The position numbers and the translations under genes were made by a program. From assembly GCA_963169345.1 (NCBI GenBank), contig CAUJCT010000040.1:1-62574 (forward strand): 62,574 nt of DNA, read 5' to 3'. This DNA is from Bacteroidota bacterium (GTDB lineage Bacteria > Bacteroidota > Bacteroidia > NS11-12g > UBA955). This document shows, one piece after another, positions 62,180-62,574 of the stretch (within the stretch, counting starts at the first letter, position 1; the number at the start of each line of letters is the position of its first letter). Below the pieces are notes generated by a model. It did no database searches and had not been told where the DNA came from. It saw nothing but the letters and a program-made list of their open reading frames with translations.

Positions 62180-62256
62180 TGAAACCGCCGCCCCTCTGGG
62201 ACTTTGTTTCGTGCTCCATAATCCTTACTATGAAAGCGCCGCCCCTACGGGACTTG
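62180..62256. repeat. Pair of GC-rich palindromic 26-mers
   Basis: TGAAACCGCCGCCCCTCTGG (start of copy 1, 62180-62205) and TGAAAGCGCCGCCCCTACGG (copy 2, 62231-62256), 51 bases apart and differing at four positions. Each has a small CCC-GGG hairpin. The GCGCCGCCCCTACGGG type of sequence is a common dispersed intergenic repeat in Bacteroidota genomes, by my recollection. Confidence 0.55.
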
Positions 62257-62322
62257 GATTGAGGATTAATTTCTAATGTACCGGCAAGCTATTCGACTTA
62301 ACAACTAAACGACTCGACGACT

Positions 62323-62574
62323 TAACAGCGAAGCAATACGACTTAACCTTTGTTGAGCGTCGCGATAATTCGACGACGCCTACGGAAGCGACAATGATGC
62401 TTCGAGACATAGAATAAGTGAATCTTTAAGTTTGTCGGTTAACATTACGACATAACGACATAACAGCGAAGCAATACGACTTAACCTTTGTTGAGCGTCG
62501 CGATAAATCGACGACGCCTACGGAAGCGATATAGACGCTTCGAGATATAAAATATGAGAATATCAAAGTTTATC
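62323..62574. repeat. Two-copy 138-bp direct repeat with conserved hairpins
   Basis: Copy A (62323-62433) and copy B (62461-62571) are offset by 138 bases and nearly identical for 68 bases from TAACAGCGAAGCAATACGAC. Each copy can form three hairpins: ACTTAAC/GTTGAGC, GCGTCG/CGACGC and GAAGCG/CGCTTC. Substitutions between the copies fall in loops, and one changes a G-T pair to G-C in the third stem. It may be a mobile or structured intergenic element. Confidence 0.6.

Larger units (their letters stand above)
62082..62574. other. Non-coding repeat-rich end region
   Basis: No reading frame of note, tRNA or rRNA is seen. The first ~100 bases are unremarkable. From 62180 the sequence is made of a pair of GC-rich 26-mers and then two copies of a structured repeat, with stretches of the nonamer ACGACTTAAC-like units between. 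It is markedly more GC-rich than the surrounding DNA. The right edge of the window cuts the array. Confidence 0.7.

Noticed and set aside
62341..62358. An integron attC site: ACTTAAC fits RYYYAAC and GTTGAGC fits GTTRRRY.
   Set aside because: Only four bases separate the two boxes, while attC sites need at least ~40 bases of inner sequence, and no integrase or cassette is near. It is more simply a six-base stem with a CTTT loop.
1..62574. tRNA, rRNA, CRISPR, prophage or insertion-sequence genes.
   Set aside because: No intergenic stretch long enough for rRNA exists, no cloverleaf-like GC-rich segment was seen, and no transposase, integrase or evenly spaced short repeats were found by reading the window.

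Overview
The window is AT-rich and densely packed chromosomal DNA from a member of the Bacteroidota, probably a free-living, gliding, non-intestinal lineage. The evidence is direct. There are four gliding-motility genes (gldB, and a gldA-gldF-gldG ABC-transporter operon), type IX secretion (T9SS) sorting tails of both type A and type B, several SpI/SpII-exported proteins, KdsA for an outer-membrane Kdo sugar, and many promoter boxes of the Bacteroidota form TAnnTTTG. Shine-Dalgarno sites are nearly absent. I see no rRNA, tRNA, CRISPR array, transposase, integrase or phage gene. The exact family cannot be fixed from the sequence alone.

Layout. 1-4.3 kb: a DUF4382 lipoprotein cut by the left edge, a small lipoprotein, an RluD-type pseudouridine synthase, a phosphoglucose/phosphomannose isomerase and a fumarylacetoacetase-family enzyme. 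4.3-10.8 kb: dprA, an exported M49-type metallopeptidase, a tail-specific protease, an RlmI-like methyltransferase and a coiled-coil protein. 10.9-14.8 kb (minus): kdsA, then a tightly coupled unit of two paralogous lipoproteins and a subtilase. 14.9-22.7 kb (plus): folD, queE, a PASTA protein, a T9SS-exported protein, a rhodanese, a seven-heme TPR cytochrome and the NAD(P)HX repair enzyme. 22.7-34.9 kb: a lipoprotein, prfC, an exported protein coupled to a GT-C-like membrane protein, a class IV aminotransferase and a 2121-residue T9SS-exported adhesin-like protein with eight tandem ~84-residue repeats.

35.1-44.0 kb holds the most interesting region. Seven genes run in one direction with gaps of at most 10 bases: class I HMG-CoA reductase, a UbiA-type prenyltransferase, a PEP-synthase/rifampin-phosphotransferase-like dikinase, a DUF3419 (BtaA-like) aminocarboxypropyl transferase, a phytol/dolichol-kinase-like membrane protein, a GNAT-like acyltransferase and an AMP-forming acyl ligase. 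Together they look like a pathway for an isoprenoid-containing or amino-acid-modified lipid that I cannot match to a described product.

44.1-62.1 kb is mostly housekeeping: a DUF151 nuclease-like protein, etfAB, a thioesterase, nadE, an outer-membrane barrel, gldB, a TrkH channel, a heptose-7-phosphate kinase, an aspartate-type aminotransferase, the gldAFG operon, a GT39-like enzyme and dnaX. dnaX carries a run of ten A residues followed at once by a stop codon; a -1 shift there joins it to a 204-residue tau-type extension, so it appears to make gamma and tau by slippage. The last ~490 bases are non-coding and contain two families of direct repeats that can fold into hairpins.

Several start codons were moved from the longest possible reading frame because a TAnnTTTG box, a signal peptide or the family N-terminus argues for an internal start; each case is explained in its entry.
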